A stretch of DNA of 23,828 bases from a virus. The position numbers and the translations under genes were made by a program. Below, in pieces: positions 13,761 through 20,018 of this stretch; position 1 is the first letter of the stretch, and each line of letters starts with the position of its first letter. Location of the stretch: IMG/VR virus record IMGVR_UViG_3300027754_000444, positions 1-23,828 of that record; one strand, written 5' to 3'. Under the pieces are notes generated by a model. The model made no database searches, had not been told where the DNA came from, and saw only the letters and a program-made list of their open reading frames with translations.

Positions 13761-13955
13761 ATGTTACAAGCTTTCTACCCTTCAAAAAAGGCTCTCAAAG
13801 AATCAATCGGCAAGCCATTACGTTACACCGAGACTTCATTTTTCGGTCTTGAATTTAAAGAAAACGGTTCATTTTGCGTGGCAGACGGTAGCCCATCACG
13901 CAAGTGGTTTGCTCAGGTCACCATGAAAGATGGCGTGATTGCCAAGGTTTCTTAA
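13761..13955 (+). CDS. Small orphan protein, first gene of the rightward block
   Basis: 64 residues starting MLQAFYPSKKALKESIGKPL. It has a basic N-terminal helix followed by a likely beta region (SFFGLEFKENGSFCVADG, then KWFAQVTMKDGVIAKVS). No membrane segment and one cysteine. I do not recognise it. The start is set by TAAGGAACAAAA just before the ATG. As the first product after the control region it may be made very early and could act on host machinery, but this is only positional inference. It is followed immediately by a two-hairpin element. Confidence 0.7.
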   Translation: MLQAFYPSKKALKESIGKPLRYTETSFFGLEFKENGSFCVADGSPSRKWFAQVTMKDGVIAKVS

Positions 13956-13966
13956 GCTATCAGCGG

Positions 13967-14001
13967 TATGCCCCTAGGGCATATCAGTGCTAGTTCGCAC
14001 T
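13967..14001 (+). other. Two-hairpin intergenic element, copy B
   Basis: Stem 1 TATGCCC-CTA-GGGCATA (13967-13983), seven pairs. Stem 2 AGTGC-TAGTTC-GCACT (13986-14001). Lies between two orphan genes; the next ATG is at 14017 with CTGGAG between. Stem 2 is identical to that of copy C while stem 1 differs. Confidence 0.82.
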
Positions 14002-14016
14002 TCTACTGGAGACACT

Positions 14017-14172
14017 ATGAAAATTTATCAGTTCTACGTTTTCAAGACCTTGGTCTGCATGATTGGGTTCTTGATCAGCGCTTTGGCCTTAGGCAGTGAG
14101 TCACTGCTGTTCTTTTGGGTAGCAATTGCATCCTTGGTTGCCTCCCTTGTTTTTTACTTTTTGGGAGAATAA
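14017..14172 (+). CDS. Small two-span membrane protein
   Basis: 51 residues from ATG at 14017, preceded by GGAG at five bases; a GTG ten codons earlier falls inside a hairpin and is rejected. Two hydrophobic segments are clear, about residues 9-25 (FKTLVCMIGFLISALAL) and 30-49 (LLFFWVAIASLVASLVFYFL), joined by a very short turn with GSES. It is therefore an inner-membrane hairpin protein. In an early block such proteins can be superinfection exclusion or membrane-modifying factors; a holin would more likely be late. No known family recognised. Confidence 0.72.
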   Translation: MKIYQFYVFKTLVCMIGFLISALALGSESLLFFWVAIASLVASLVFYFLGE

Positions 14173-14174
14173 AC

Positions 14175-14366
14175 ATGTATACAGCGCAGATTGACCGCCA
14201 CGGCAACATCATTGTTTGCCGAGGTGAAGTAGAACGCTCAGGCTATCAGATCTTTTGTTGGGGCACGTATAACGATTGCCTTAACCGCAAGGTCAACCGC
14301 CCCTCTGAGCAACCCGCCCGTTGGCATACACGTTCCAACGGCCAACCCCTCGACACCGAGGATTGA
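14175..14366 (+). CDS. Small orphan protein
   Basis: 63 residues from ATG at 14175, two bases after the membrane-protein stop and with GGGAG upstream; a longer frame from 14115 runs inside the previous gene and is rejected. The N-terminal part looks beta-rich (MYTAQIDRHGNIIVCRGEVE, SGYQIFCWGTYNDC), with three cysteines; the C-terminal end is polar and probably unstructured (RPSEQPARWHTRSNGQPLDT). Not recognised. Close coupling with the membrane protein suggests joint action, or simply compact packing. Confidence 0.68.
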   Translation: MYTAQIDRHGNIIVCRGEVERSGYQIFCWGTYNDCLNRKVNRPSEQPARWHTRSNGQPLDTED

Positions 14367-14378
14367 ACTGTCAGCGTG

Positions 14379-14418
14379 ATGCACCTTGCAAGGGTGCATT
14401 GCAGTGCTAGTTCGCACT
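14379..14418 (+). other. Two-hairpin intergenic element, copy C
   Basis: Stem 1 ATGCACC...GGTGCAT (14379-14399) with TTGCA in the loop; stem 2 AGTGC-TAGTTC-GCACT (14403-14418). The next ATG is at 14436. It shares GTGATGC, CCTTGCA and ATTGCAGT blocks with copy D, but the stem pair A-T in C is C-G in D, a compensatory change. Confidence 0.85.
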
Positions 14419-14435
14419 ACCTTAGAAAGGACATC

Positions 14436-14675
14436 ATGAGAGCAAAAATACTTGTGACTTGGCGGGACAACCGCAAGCATTTTGGGTTTAAGTTGCCGAC
14501 TGTACGCAACGATTTTTGCGAGGTGACTCGCACCATCACCCTAGAGTCTGACCCCTCGGGTGTTTATGAGGACGGCCAATGGGGCTACATCACGGCCAAC
14601 GGCAACAAGGTAAGGGTGTATCACTCTGATTTTGATGTCAAGCCCGAGGATGCCACTTGGCAAATTTGGAATTGA
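14436..14675 (+). CDS. Small orphan protein, MRAKILVTWRDN
   Basis: 79 residues from ATG at 14436, with GAAAGGACATC upstream; the earlier in-frame ATG at 14376 lies within the hairpin element and is rejected. It reads as a small beta-strand protein: AKILVTWRDNRKHFGFKLP, VTRTITLESD, then GQWGYITANGNKVRVYHSDF and a short DATWQIWN end. No catalytic or zinc motif seen. Not recognised. It is bracketed by copies C and D of the two-hairpin element. Confidence 0.7.
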   Translation: MRAKILVTWRDNRKHFGFKLPTVRNDFCEVTRTITLESDPSGVYEDGQWGYITANGNKVRVYHSDFDVKPEDATWQIWN

Positions 14676-14687
14676 GTTTTGACTGTG

Positions 14688-14729
14688 ATGCCCCCTTGCA
14701 CGGGGGTATTGCAGTAGGAATTTTCCTAC
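14688..14729 (+). other. Two-hairpin intergenic element, copy D
   Basis: Stem 1 ATGCCCCC-6-GGGGGTAT (14688-14709), eight pairs including one G-U; stem 2 GTAGGAA-TT-TTCCTAC (14714-14729), seven pairs. Stem 2 is wholly different in sequence from copies A-C yet still pairs. The SprT-like gene starts at 14746 with TTGGAG before it. Confidence 0.85.
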
Positions 14730-14745
14730 GTTTTGGAGATAAACC

Positions 14746-15360
14746 ATGACCCTTCCCATCATTCATGCCAACCGTGAGGCGTGGCAACACGCTTGTGTGG
14801 ACGAATTGCGTTCGTTCTTTTCTTCCCGTGGCTACACCCTACCCGCTGAAATTCGGGTAGCTTGCGGCTACCCTACCAATGCAAAACGCTCAGGCTTCAA
14901 GGTGCTTGGCGAGTGCATCCCCAATACCAATTCTGCTGATGGTCATTGGGAAATTTACATTTCCCCCATTCTCTCTGACCCCTCTAAGGTGACCGAGACA
15001 TTGGTTGCCCAGTTGTGCCGCACGGCCAAGGGTGCTTATGCGGTGACAAACCTTGCCTATGCCAAGGTTGCCGAGGCCTTGCACATTCTGCCTGATGGCA
15101 CTGCATCCAACCCCTACAAAGAGGTGACCCATGCATCGGCTTTCGACATGGCCTATCAGGACATCATCGATTCACTGGGTGTCTACCCTCACGGTAAGGT
15201 TGACATTTCAATCCATAAAAGCCAAGGCACTCGCATGTTGCTTGCCAAGTGCCCGACATGCCAATGCAGTATTCGCATGACATCCAAGTGGGTCTACAAC
15301 TCCCATGGTGATGTTGAGTTGCCCACTTGCAGATGCGGTGACACATTCGCCCTTGCCTGA
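14746..15360 (+). CDS. SprT-like protein that has lost the HExxH zinc-protease motif
   Basis: 204 residues. The frame matches phage SprT-like metalloproteases: WEIYISPILSDPSKVTETLV (68-87), a helix, YPHGK, then QGTRMLLAKCPTCQCSIRMT (160-179) and ELPTCRCG (191-198), the C-terminal zinc ribbon with Cys169, Cys172, Cys195 and Cys197. Where the active site H-E-L-x-H should be, the protein reads A-Q-L-C-R (88-92), and the downstream third-ligand H-G is replaced by a TNLAY segment. So metal catalysis is probably lost while the ribbon is kept. It directly precedes the AAA+ ATPase, from which it is separated by 24 bases. It may bind DNA-protein crosslinks or serve as an adaptor for the ATPase. The family assignment is by pattern memory. 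Confidence 0.72.
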   Translation: MTLPIIHANREAWQHACVDELRSFFSSRGYTLPAEIRVACGYPTNAKRSGFKVLGECIPNTNSADGHWEIYISPILSDPSKVTETLVAQLCRTAKGAYAVTNLAYAKVAEALHILPDGTASNPYKEVTHASAFDMAYQDIIDSLGVYPHGKVDISIHKSQGTRMLLAKCPTCQCSIRMTSKWVYNSHGDVELPTCRCGDTFALA

Positions 15361-15384
15361 CCCGTTTAAACAGAGAGAATGAAA

Positions 15385-16806
15385 ATGAACAAACCCCTTA
15401 CCCTCAAAGACCGCTTGCTGTCTATCCCCATTGGGAAAATTGTCGGTGCTACTACTGCACACGGTGCACCGTCCAACCTCAGCACCAAGATTGACCGTGT
15501 CAATTGGCTTGTCGAGCAGATCGACAATGGCAAACTGACCTTTGACCAAGTGCAGAATGCCACGCCTGTGGTCAATGCACCCATGACCATTGACACCGCC
15601 CGTGTCGATGCCTTAGAAGCCGTTGCCAACCGTGCCCATGGCTACGCCTTGCAAGGTCTTGACGCTACCCGTGCGGTTGAATCAGCGGTGACCCTGATGG
15701 TTCAAAAGCTTGCCGCCTCTGAGGTTGCCATTGATCAGATTGCCAAGATGCAAGCCGCCTCAATGGTTGACGATTCAAAGGTTGCCGCTGATGTCGCCTC
15801 CGCCATTGCCAAGGCCTTTGCCCCGTTTAAACAGTCCGTCATTGATGCGGGTGCACAGGGTGCAATTGCCAATGCTACGGTTGCTACGGTGATTGACCGC
15901 AAGACCGTGCTTGATGTCTTCGGTGTCGATGTACTTGATACCAGTGGTAAGCAAGTCTACGTGGACATATGGAATTCCCCCGATGCCCCTCAAATTGATC
16001 CCAATTTTGTATGGTCTGAGGCCATCTTGGCCTACCTCTTGTTGGCTCAGGACAAGGGTGAGAACCTGTGGTTCGGAGGCGAAAAGGGTACAGGCAAGAG
16101 TGAAACGGCCAAGCAGTTTGCCGCTAACACTGGACGTTCGTTCACCCGTATTAATTTCCATAAGTACACAACCACTGAGGACTACATCGGCTCGGTTGGC
16201 TTAGAGAACGGTGCTACGGTGTTTAAACGTGGTGCATTCCTTACCGCCTTTACCGCCCCTTCAACCGTCATTTTGTTGGATGAAATTTCCAATTGTGATG
16301 CGGGTGAACTTGCCCCCCTCAATGGTCTGCTAGAAGTGAACAGTGCAGTCAACATCGGGGGTTCTCCTCAGCGCAGAGCACAAGGTGTCCTAGTGTTTGC
16401 CGCTGACAATACCCTGACCAACGGTGACTCCACAGGCCGCTATGCGGGTACTAGACAGATGAATTCCTCATTGGCAGACAGGTTTTCCCATGTCGTCCAG
16501 TTTGAATTCCTACCCCGTGACCAAGAGGTTGAGGCCATTGTCCGTCACACTGCTTGCCATCCTAAGTTGGCCTTGCACGTTGTCAATGCAATCAATGCCG
16601 CCCGTGCCAAGGTTGACACTGGTGACATCATCGATGCCCCATCGATCCGCTCTGCGCTTGCGTTCATTCGGGGACTGTCCGTCCTCTCTGTGGATCAAGC
16701 TTGGCACTCTGCCATTACCGCTCGGCAACCCGCTGAGTCCCGTGCCGCCCTTGACGCTATCAAGGCCGCTTACATCAACAAACACGACATAGCCACTTGG
16801 CTTTAA
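15385..16806 (+). CDS. CobS/MoxR-type AAA+ ATPase
   Basis: 473 residues from ATG at 15385, which has GAGAG seven bases upstream; ATG at 15379 is also possible. Numbering from 15379, residues 1-200 are an Ala-rich helical N-terminal region. The AAA+ core follows: Walker A GGEKGTGKS (233-241), a hydrophobic strand with VILLDEIS (297-304) as Walker B, FAADN (340-344) as sensor 1, and SSLADRF (363-369) with an arginine-finger position. It resembles the CobS subunit of cobaltochelatase and the wider MoxR group, which work with VWA partners. The next two genes provide exactly such partners. The complex would be a cytoplasmic hexameric remodeller; its substrate is unknown. It overlaps no neighbour. 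Confidence 0.87.
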   Translation: MNKPLTLKDRLLSIPIGKIVGATTAHGAPSNLSTKIDRVNWLVEQIDNGKLTFDQVQNATPVVNAPMTIDTARVDALEAVANRAHGYALQGLDATRAVESAVTLMVQKLAASEVAIDQIAKMQAASMVDDSKVAADVASAIAKAFAPFKQSVIDAGAQGAIANATVATVIDRKTVLDVFGVDVLDTSGKQVYVDIWNSPDAPQIDPNFVWSEAILAYLLLAQDKGENLWFGGEKGTGKSETAKQFAANTGRSFTRINFHKYTTTEDYIGSVGLENGATVFKRGAFLTAFTAPSTVILLDEISNCDAGELAPLNGLLEVNSAVNIGGSPQRRAQGVLVFAADNTLTNGDSTGRYAGTRQMNSSLADRFSHVVQFEFLPRDQEVEAIVRHTACHPKLALHVVNAINAARAKVDTGDIIDAPSIRSALAFIRGLSVLSVDQAWHSAITARQPAESRAALDAIKAAYINKHDIATWL

Positions 16807-16814
16807 GGATCATC

Positions 16815-17819
16815 ATGACAAAATCAAAATACTTCGGATGGGAATTCAAACCCGCTCTTACAGCCGCCATTCACAAGATCGCCTCTGACCTCGGCCTCGG
16901 CTCTGTCAAGGTGACCTTCAGTGCCGACATCCCTACAGCGGCCATCAACCGTCAGGGTCAGATCTACATCACCAACATTGCGGATGATGCAGTGCTGACC
17001 CGCCAAGATCTTGAACGGTTCACAGGCTTCGCCCTGCATGAACTCTTGCACTGGAAGTACACCAACTTCAATGCCATCGACACCGCTCAGGTCAGCTACT
17101 TGCTCCAGTTGCACAATGCCCTTGAAGATGCGTTCATTGAGAACACCGCCATCCAAAACAAGTTGACAGGCAATGTCGAACACTTGCTCACCGTGCTGAT
17201 CGATGGCATGGCCGCTGAGGGGTTGGCCGAGGTTAAAGATTGGTCTGACCCCCGTCAGTACCCCTTTGCCCTTGCAGTCTACGCACGTAAACATGGCACT
17301 GTAGTTGTGCCATTGGCTAAGGGTCTGAAGCCCATCTTCGATGAAGCTTGTGTGCGTTTAAACAAGTGCCAATCTACCCGTGATACATGGGACTTGGCAG
17401 TGTGGTTGTTTGCTCAGTTGTGCAATGAGTTGCCCGTTCAACCTCCCGTCCAACCTGAGCCGCCCGTGCAACCCCCAACTAATCCCACTAACCCGACTGA
17501 TGAGCCTAGTGATCAACCCGATGGCGACAACCCCGATGAGGGCGGTGATGAGGATGGCCCTACAAAGGGCGGTAAGCCCCCTACAAGCCCCGCTGATGAG
17601 GGTGATGAGGGTGAGGACGTAGGTGATGCCAAGTCGCCTGTAAAGGACGTTAAAGAGAAGCCCAATGGTGCAAAGCACAAGACCATTGTCAAGCCCCGCT
17701 CGACTGAGCCAACCGCTGATGTCGGTGAGTCCTCCAAGTCGGGCGGCTCAACTGGTGAGTGGTCAATCAAAGAGAACGGTTACCACTTAGGTAACCGCAA
17801 GTGGACAGTCACTGTTTAA
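16815..17819 (+). CDS. CobT-like protein, N-terminal part: HExxH metallopeptidase domain with acidic linker
   Basis: 334 residues from ATG at 16815, with TAAGGATCATC upstream overlapping the ATPase stop region. Residues 1-200 form a putative zinc-peptidase domain with HELLHWKYTNF (H75, E76, H79) and a following NALEDAFIE helix (101-109) that probably gives the third ligand. Residues about 205-300 are a Pro/Asp/Glu/Gly-rich disordered linker. The last part (STGEWSIKENGYHLGNRKWT) is where CobT-like proteins normally run on into the VWA domain, but here a TAA stop intervenes. The next gene is in the same reading frame, nine bases later. It is the expected partner of the upstream AAA+ ATPase. Confidence 0.82.
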   Translation: MTKSKYFGWEFKPALTAAIHKIASDLGLGSVKVTFSADIPTAAINRQGQIYITNIADDAVLTRQDLERFTGFALHELLHWKYTNFNAIDTAQVSYLLQLHNALEDAFIENTAIQNKLTGNVEHLLTVLIDGMAAEGLAEVKDWSDPRQYPFALAVYARKHGTVVVPLAKGLKPIFDEACVRLNKCQSTRDTWDLAVWLFAQLCNELPVQPPVQPEPPVQPPTNPTNPTDEPSDQPDGDNPDEGGDEDGPTKGGKPPTSPADEGDEGEDVGDAKSPVKDVKEKPNGAKHKTIVKPRSTEPTADVGESSKSGGSTGEWSIKENGYHLGNRKWTVTV

Positions 17820-17828
17820 GGAAACAAC

Positions 17829-18482
17829 ATGATCCCCGCAAAACTTCGTTTCGAGATCCGTAAGATGTTTGAAAACTCAGGTACTGAGGAATTCAACATC
17901 AACCGCAAACAGGGTTCACTCAACGTGAACGCCTTAGCCAACATCGGCCACACTGACCGCCTGTTTAAACGCAGGTCTGAGGTTGCAGGTACTGACTCAG
18001 CCGTGACCGTTGTGATCGACTGCTCAGGATCGATGGACGGTGAGCGTATGCAGAATGCAGTCAACGTCTGCTACGCCTTGCTGACTACCCTCTCACAGGC
18101 GGGTGTCGCCACCTCTGTGGTGACGTTCTCAGGTATCGTGTCCATCCTTAAACCGTGGAACATGCCCTACCAAAAGACCAAGCAGATGCTTGAGGCCATT
18201 GATGCATCGGGCGGCACAAACGATTATGCCGCTGTCAACTTTGCCCATGGCCTGTTACACCGTAGGACTGAGGCACGTAAGGTCTGCTTCGTATTGACCG
18301 ATGGCGAGGGTAGCCCCACGGCAACCCGTGAACAATGCCTGTCAGGCTCACGCCTTGGCATCACAACCATAGGCATCGGCATTCAAGAGAACGTGTCCCA
18401 TGTCTACCCCAATGCCGTGCGAGTAGACAAGCTTGAGGATCTAGGCACGGTTGCATTCAACAAGCTGAAGCTTGCCGCCTGA
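17829..18482 (+). CDS. VWA-domain protein, C-terminal part of a split CobT-like protein
   Basis: 217 residues. It opens IPAKLRFEIRKMFENSGTEE, a segment that in CobT-type proteins lies between the acidic linker and the VWA domain, followed by LNVNALANIG and DRLFKRRSEVAG. The VWA domain has an intact metal-ion adhesion site: DCSGSM (64-69), SGGTND (Thr130) and VLTDGEG (Asp158). Such domains bind a MoxR/CobS-type ATPase ring. The start is supported by AAGGA, which overlaps the upstream TAA, so translation restart is efficient. Frame and order show it was once, or still sometimes is, joined to the upstream peptidase product. Confidence 0.87.
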   Translation: MIPAKLRFEIRKMFENSGTEEFNINRKQGSLNVNALANIGHTDRLFKRRSEVAGTDSAVTVVIDCSGSMDGERMQNAVNVCYALLTTLSQAGVATSVVTFSGIVSILKPWNMPYQKTKQMLEAIDASGGTNDYAAVNFAHGLLHRRTEARKVCFVLTDGEGSPTATREQCLSGSRLGITTIGIGIQENVSHVYPNAVRVDKLEDLGTVAFNKLKLAA

Positions 18483-18499
18483 GGGGGGTTACCCCTCAC
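18480..18499 (+). terminator. Hairpin after the VWA gene
   Basis: GAGGGG-5-CCCCTC (about 18483-18499) follows the stop immediately. There is no U-run, so it is more likely an mRNA 3'-end stabiliser or attenuator than a full terminator. It resembles stem 1 of the upstream two-hairpin elements, but a second stem is missing. Confidence 0.5.
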
Positions 18500-18532
18500 C
18501 CTTAAAAGAAACCAGTTGATAGGAGAGAAACC

Positions 18533-18778
18533 ATGGTAATTATGCCCAACGATCCCCGTGCCATCCGTGGCAATTTCAACCGCCCACGCACCAATAAATT
18601 GGTCAACGTGGTGACCAAGCAAGTGGATACATGGGGCGAACCCTGTGATCACTATGAGGCGGGTTGCCCCGTCTGTGAGGCATGGAAGTTATTTGATAAG
18701 AACTTTGCCGCCCCGTCAGTCGATGAGGTTATGGCAGTCATTAAAACAATACGTTTAAACACAGGAGAGAGCAAATGA
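18533..18778 (+). CDS. Small orphan protein with CxH...CxxC cluster
   Basis: 81 residues. The middle contains PCDHYEAGCPVCEAW, where Cys38, His40, Cys45 and Cys48 could bind zinc. The N-terminal part is basic (AIRGNFNRPRTNKLV) and the C-terminal part helical. GGAGAGAAACC precedes ATG at 18533; an internal ATG three codons on is possible. The end overlaps the next gene as ATGA. Not recognised. It could be a small nucleic-acid binding protein, given the basic start and zinc-type cluster. Confidence 0.7.
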   Translation: MVIMPNDPRAIRGNFNRPRTNKLVNVVTKQVDTWGEPCDHYEAGCPVCEAWKLFDKNFAAPSVDEVMAVIKTIRLNTGESK

Positions 18779-19014
18779 GCAACATTAAATTAACAGTGGA
18801 CACACTGGACAACATCTTTGGCTCTGCGGTGATCAACATCGGCAAGAGCAACGGGTACGTGGAGGCATTCATTGACCACGATAAGGTGCTGAACCTTGCC
18901 GTCTACAACAGAGAGGGTGACATCGTGCATGAGTACTACATCACCCTTAAAAACCTCCGAGCAAAAGATGGTAGCGGTTGGACTGCACCTATGTTCGAGC
19001 CAACCTTAGATTGA
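18775..19014 (+). CDS. Small orphan protein, coupled
   Basis: 79 residues starting MSNIKLTVDTLDNIFGSAVI. It reads as a small alpha/beta protein (NIGKSNGYVEAFIDHDKVLN, then LAVYNREGDIVHEYYITLKN). No cysteine and no membrane segment. The start has ACAGGAGAGAGCAA upstream (after a GTTTAAAC copy) and overlaps the previous stop as ATGA. Not recognised; function unknown. Confidence 0.68.
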   Translation: MSNIKLTVDTLDNIFGSAVINIGKSNGYVEAFIDHDKVLNLAVYNREGDIVHEYYITLKNLRAKDGSGWTAPMFEPTLD

Positions 19015-19024
19015 GGGGATGATC

Positions 19025-19195
19025 ATGAACGAAAAGATCTACGCATACCTGACCAAGTTACGTGCCAGTGGCCGCATCAACATGATGCACTCAGGCAAGT
19101 ACTTGGAGCGGGAGTTTGGCCTGACCCGTGCTGAGGCAAAGACCGCAGTACTTCACTGGATGACTACGTTTAAACGGGAGAAAACAAATGCTTGA
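19025..19195 (+). CDS. 56-residue helix-turn-helix-like protein
   Basis: Short gene starting MNEKIYAYLTKLRASGRINM, with GAGGGGATGATC before ATG at 19025. Residues about 22-46 (HSGKYLEREFGLTRAEAKTA, then VLHWM) fit a helix-turn-helix: helix, G-L-T turn, recognition helix. It ends FKREKTNA, including a GTTTAAAC copy at the Phe-Lys codons, and overlaps the next start by 8 bases. It may be a small DNA-binding regulator. It is short, but start site, spacing and coding style match its neighbours, so it is probably real. Confidence 0.7.
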   Translation: MNEKIYAYLTKLRASGRINMMHSGKYLEREFGLTRAEAKTAVLHWMTTFKREKTNA

Positions 19196-19487
19196 GATTA
19201 TCAAAACAAATGACGGGTACATGGTGCAAAAGGATGGCGGTGACTACATCTGTGATGCCAATGGTGACAACCTGTGGGACACCTACGAGGCGGCTGAGGC
19301 GGTGTACACCTATGAGGAAACCAAGGCGGTGTTCTGTGGCGTTTCTACACAAACCCCTTGGTCAAAGGCCAATGAGGCCTTCTACAAGTGGGAGAGTGAC
19401 TGTATTGTGGGTGAGTCTAGCCTATCAGACGATGACCGTAGGGTATGGGTACAGGGCTACCTACAGGCCTTGAGGGACGCATCATGA
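19188..19487 (+). CDS. Small acidic orphan protein
   Basis: 99 residues. The N-terminus resembles a short beta-hairpin seen in small phage proteins (LEIIKTNDGYMVQKDGGDYI, then CDANGDNLWDTYEAAEAVYT). The rest is helical and acidic, ending DDDRRVWVQGYLQALRDAS. CGGGAGAAAACAA precedes ATG at 19188. It overlaps both neighbours by a few bases, so translation is coupled. Not recognised. Overall negative charge could suit an inhibitor or DNA-mimic type role, but that is speculation. Confidence 0.68.
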   Translation: MLEIIKTNDGYMVQKDGGDYICDANGDNLWDTYEAAEAVYTYEETKAVFCGVSTQTPWSKANEAFYKWESDCIVGESSLSDDDRRVWVQGYLQALRDAS

Positions 19488-19651
19488 AAACCTACAAGGT
19501 ATGGGCAAAGAACATCACGTACCACTACGCCTTTATCGAGGCCGCAGATGATGAGGAGGTATGGGATAAGGCTCTCGCCATGGACGGGTCAGAGTTTATC
19601 GATAGCAATCACATTGATTGGCAAATTGACAGTACAGAGGAGATCAAATGA
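19484..19651 (+). CDS. MKTYKV-family protein, copy 1
   Basis: 55 residues from ATG at 19484 (overlapping the previous stop as ATGA, with TTGAGGGACGC upstream); a longer frame starting 19445 lies in the previous gene. It has MKTYKVWAKNITYHYAFIEA, D-D-E-E-V-W, AMDGSEFI and DWQIDSTEE. This is homologous to the next gene over its whole length, so the pair arose by tandem duplication. The fold is probably a beta-alpha-beta unit of the kind seen in small V-x-A-x-[DN]-x-x-E-A proteins. Function unknown. Confidence 0.72.
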   Translation: MKTYKVWAKNITYHYAFIEAADDEEVWDKALAMDGSEFIDSNHIDWQIDSTEEIK

Positions 19652-19929
19652 AAACCTACAAAGTAGTTGCAAAGCTGACAACGTACTTCTATGAACACGT
19701 TGAGGCCGAGAATGAAGATGAAGCCTATGCCATAGCCAAGGACATGGACGGGGGGGCATTTATCCCCGTAGATCAGGGTGTGGGCGGTGACTGGGCTATC
19801 GACTCGGTTTATGAGGCTGATAAGCCGCCTTGCCTGTACTGCGGGGGTAACTGTCCCAACGATGAAGACCATGCCTGCGATGGGTACTCGGGCGACATTG
19901 ACGGACTTTATTCTGAGGTGACACCATGA
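19648..19929 (+). CDS. MKTYKV-family protein, copy 2, with added CxxC segment
   Basis: 93 residues. Residues 1-58 repeat the previous gene (MKTYKVVAKLTTYFYEHVEA, then EDEAYAIAKDMDGGAFIP and WAIDSVYEAD). An extra C-terminal part follows with PPCLYCGGNCPNDEDHAC, a Cys/His-rich stretch that could bind one zinc. It overlaps the preceding gene (ATGA) and the following gene (ATGA). The extra segment is missing from copy 1, so either copy 1 was shortened or copy 2 gained it. Function unknown. Confidence 0.72.
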   Translation: MKTYKVVAKLTTYFYEHVEAENEDEAYAIAKDMDGGAFIPVDQGVGGDWAIDSVYEADKPPCLYCGGNCPNDEDHACDGYSGDIDGLYSEVTP

Positions 19930-20018
19930 ATCACACACTATGGCAAAAACTTGAGCGGGTCTTACTGCTCATCGGCCTTATCGTTTTAATGCTTGATTTG
20001 TTTTACTGGAGGCCATGA
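19926..20018 (+). CDS. 30-residue single-span membrane protein
   Basis: Very short gene starting MNHTLWQKLERVLLLIGLIV and ending LMLDLFYWRP. Residues about 11-27 form one hydrophobic span. The ATG at 19926 overlaps the previous stop (ATGA), and its own TGA overlaps the next start (ATGATG), so it fills the gap in the operon exactly and is preceded by GAGGTGACACC. The context supports it as a real microprotein, probably in the inner membrane. Function unknown. Confidence 0.65.
   Translation: MNHTLWQKLERVLLLIGLIVLMLDLFYWRP

Noticed and set aside
16824-17294. Minus-strand frame of 156 codons under the peptidase gene
   Set aside because: Opposite strand of a gene with clear HExxH and CobT features; no ribosome site and no recognisable product.
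15379-18482. Cobalt chelatase for vitamin B12 synthesis
   Set aside because: CobS- and CobT-type parts are present but no CobN-type subunit or other cobalamin gene is seen; general MoxR/VWA machine is the safer reading.
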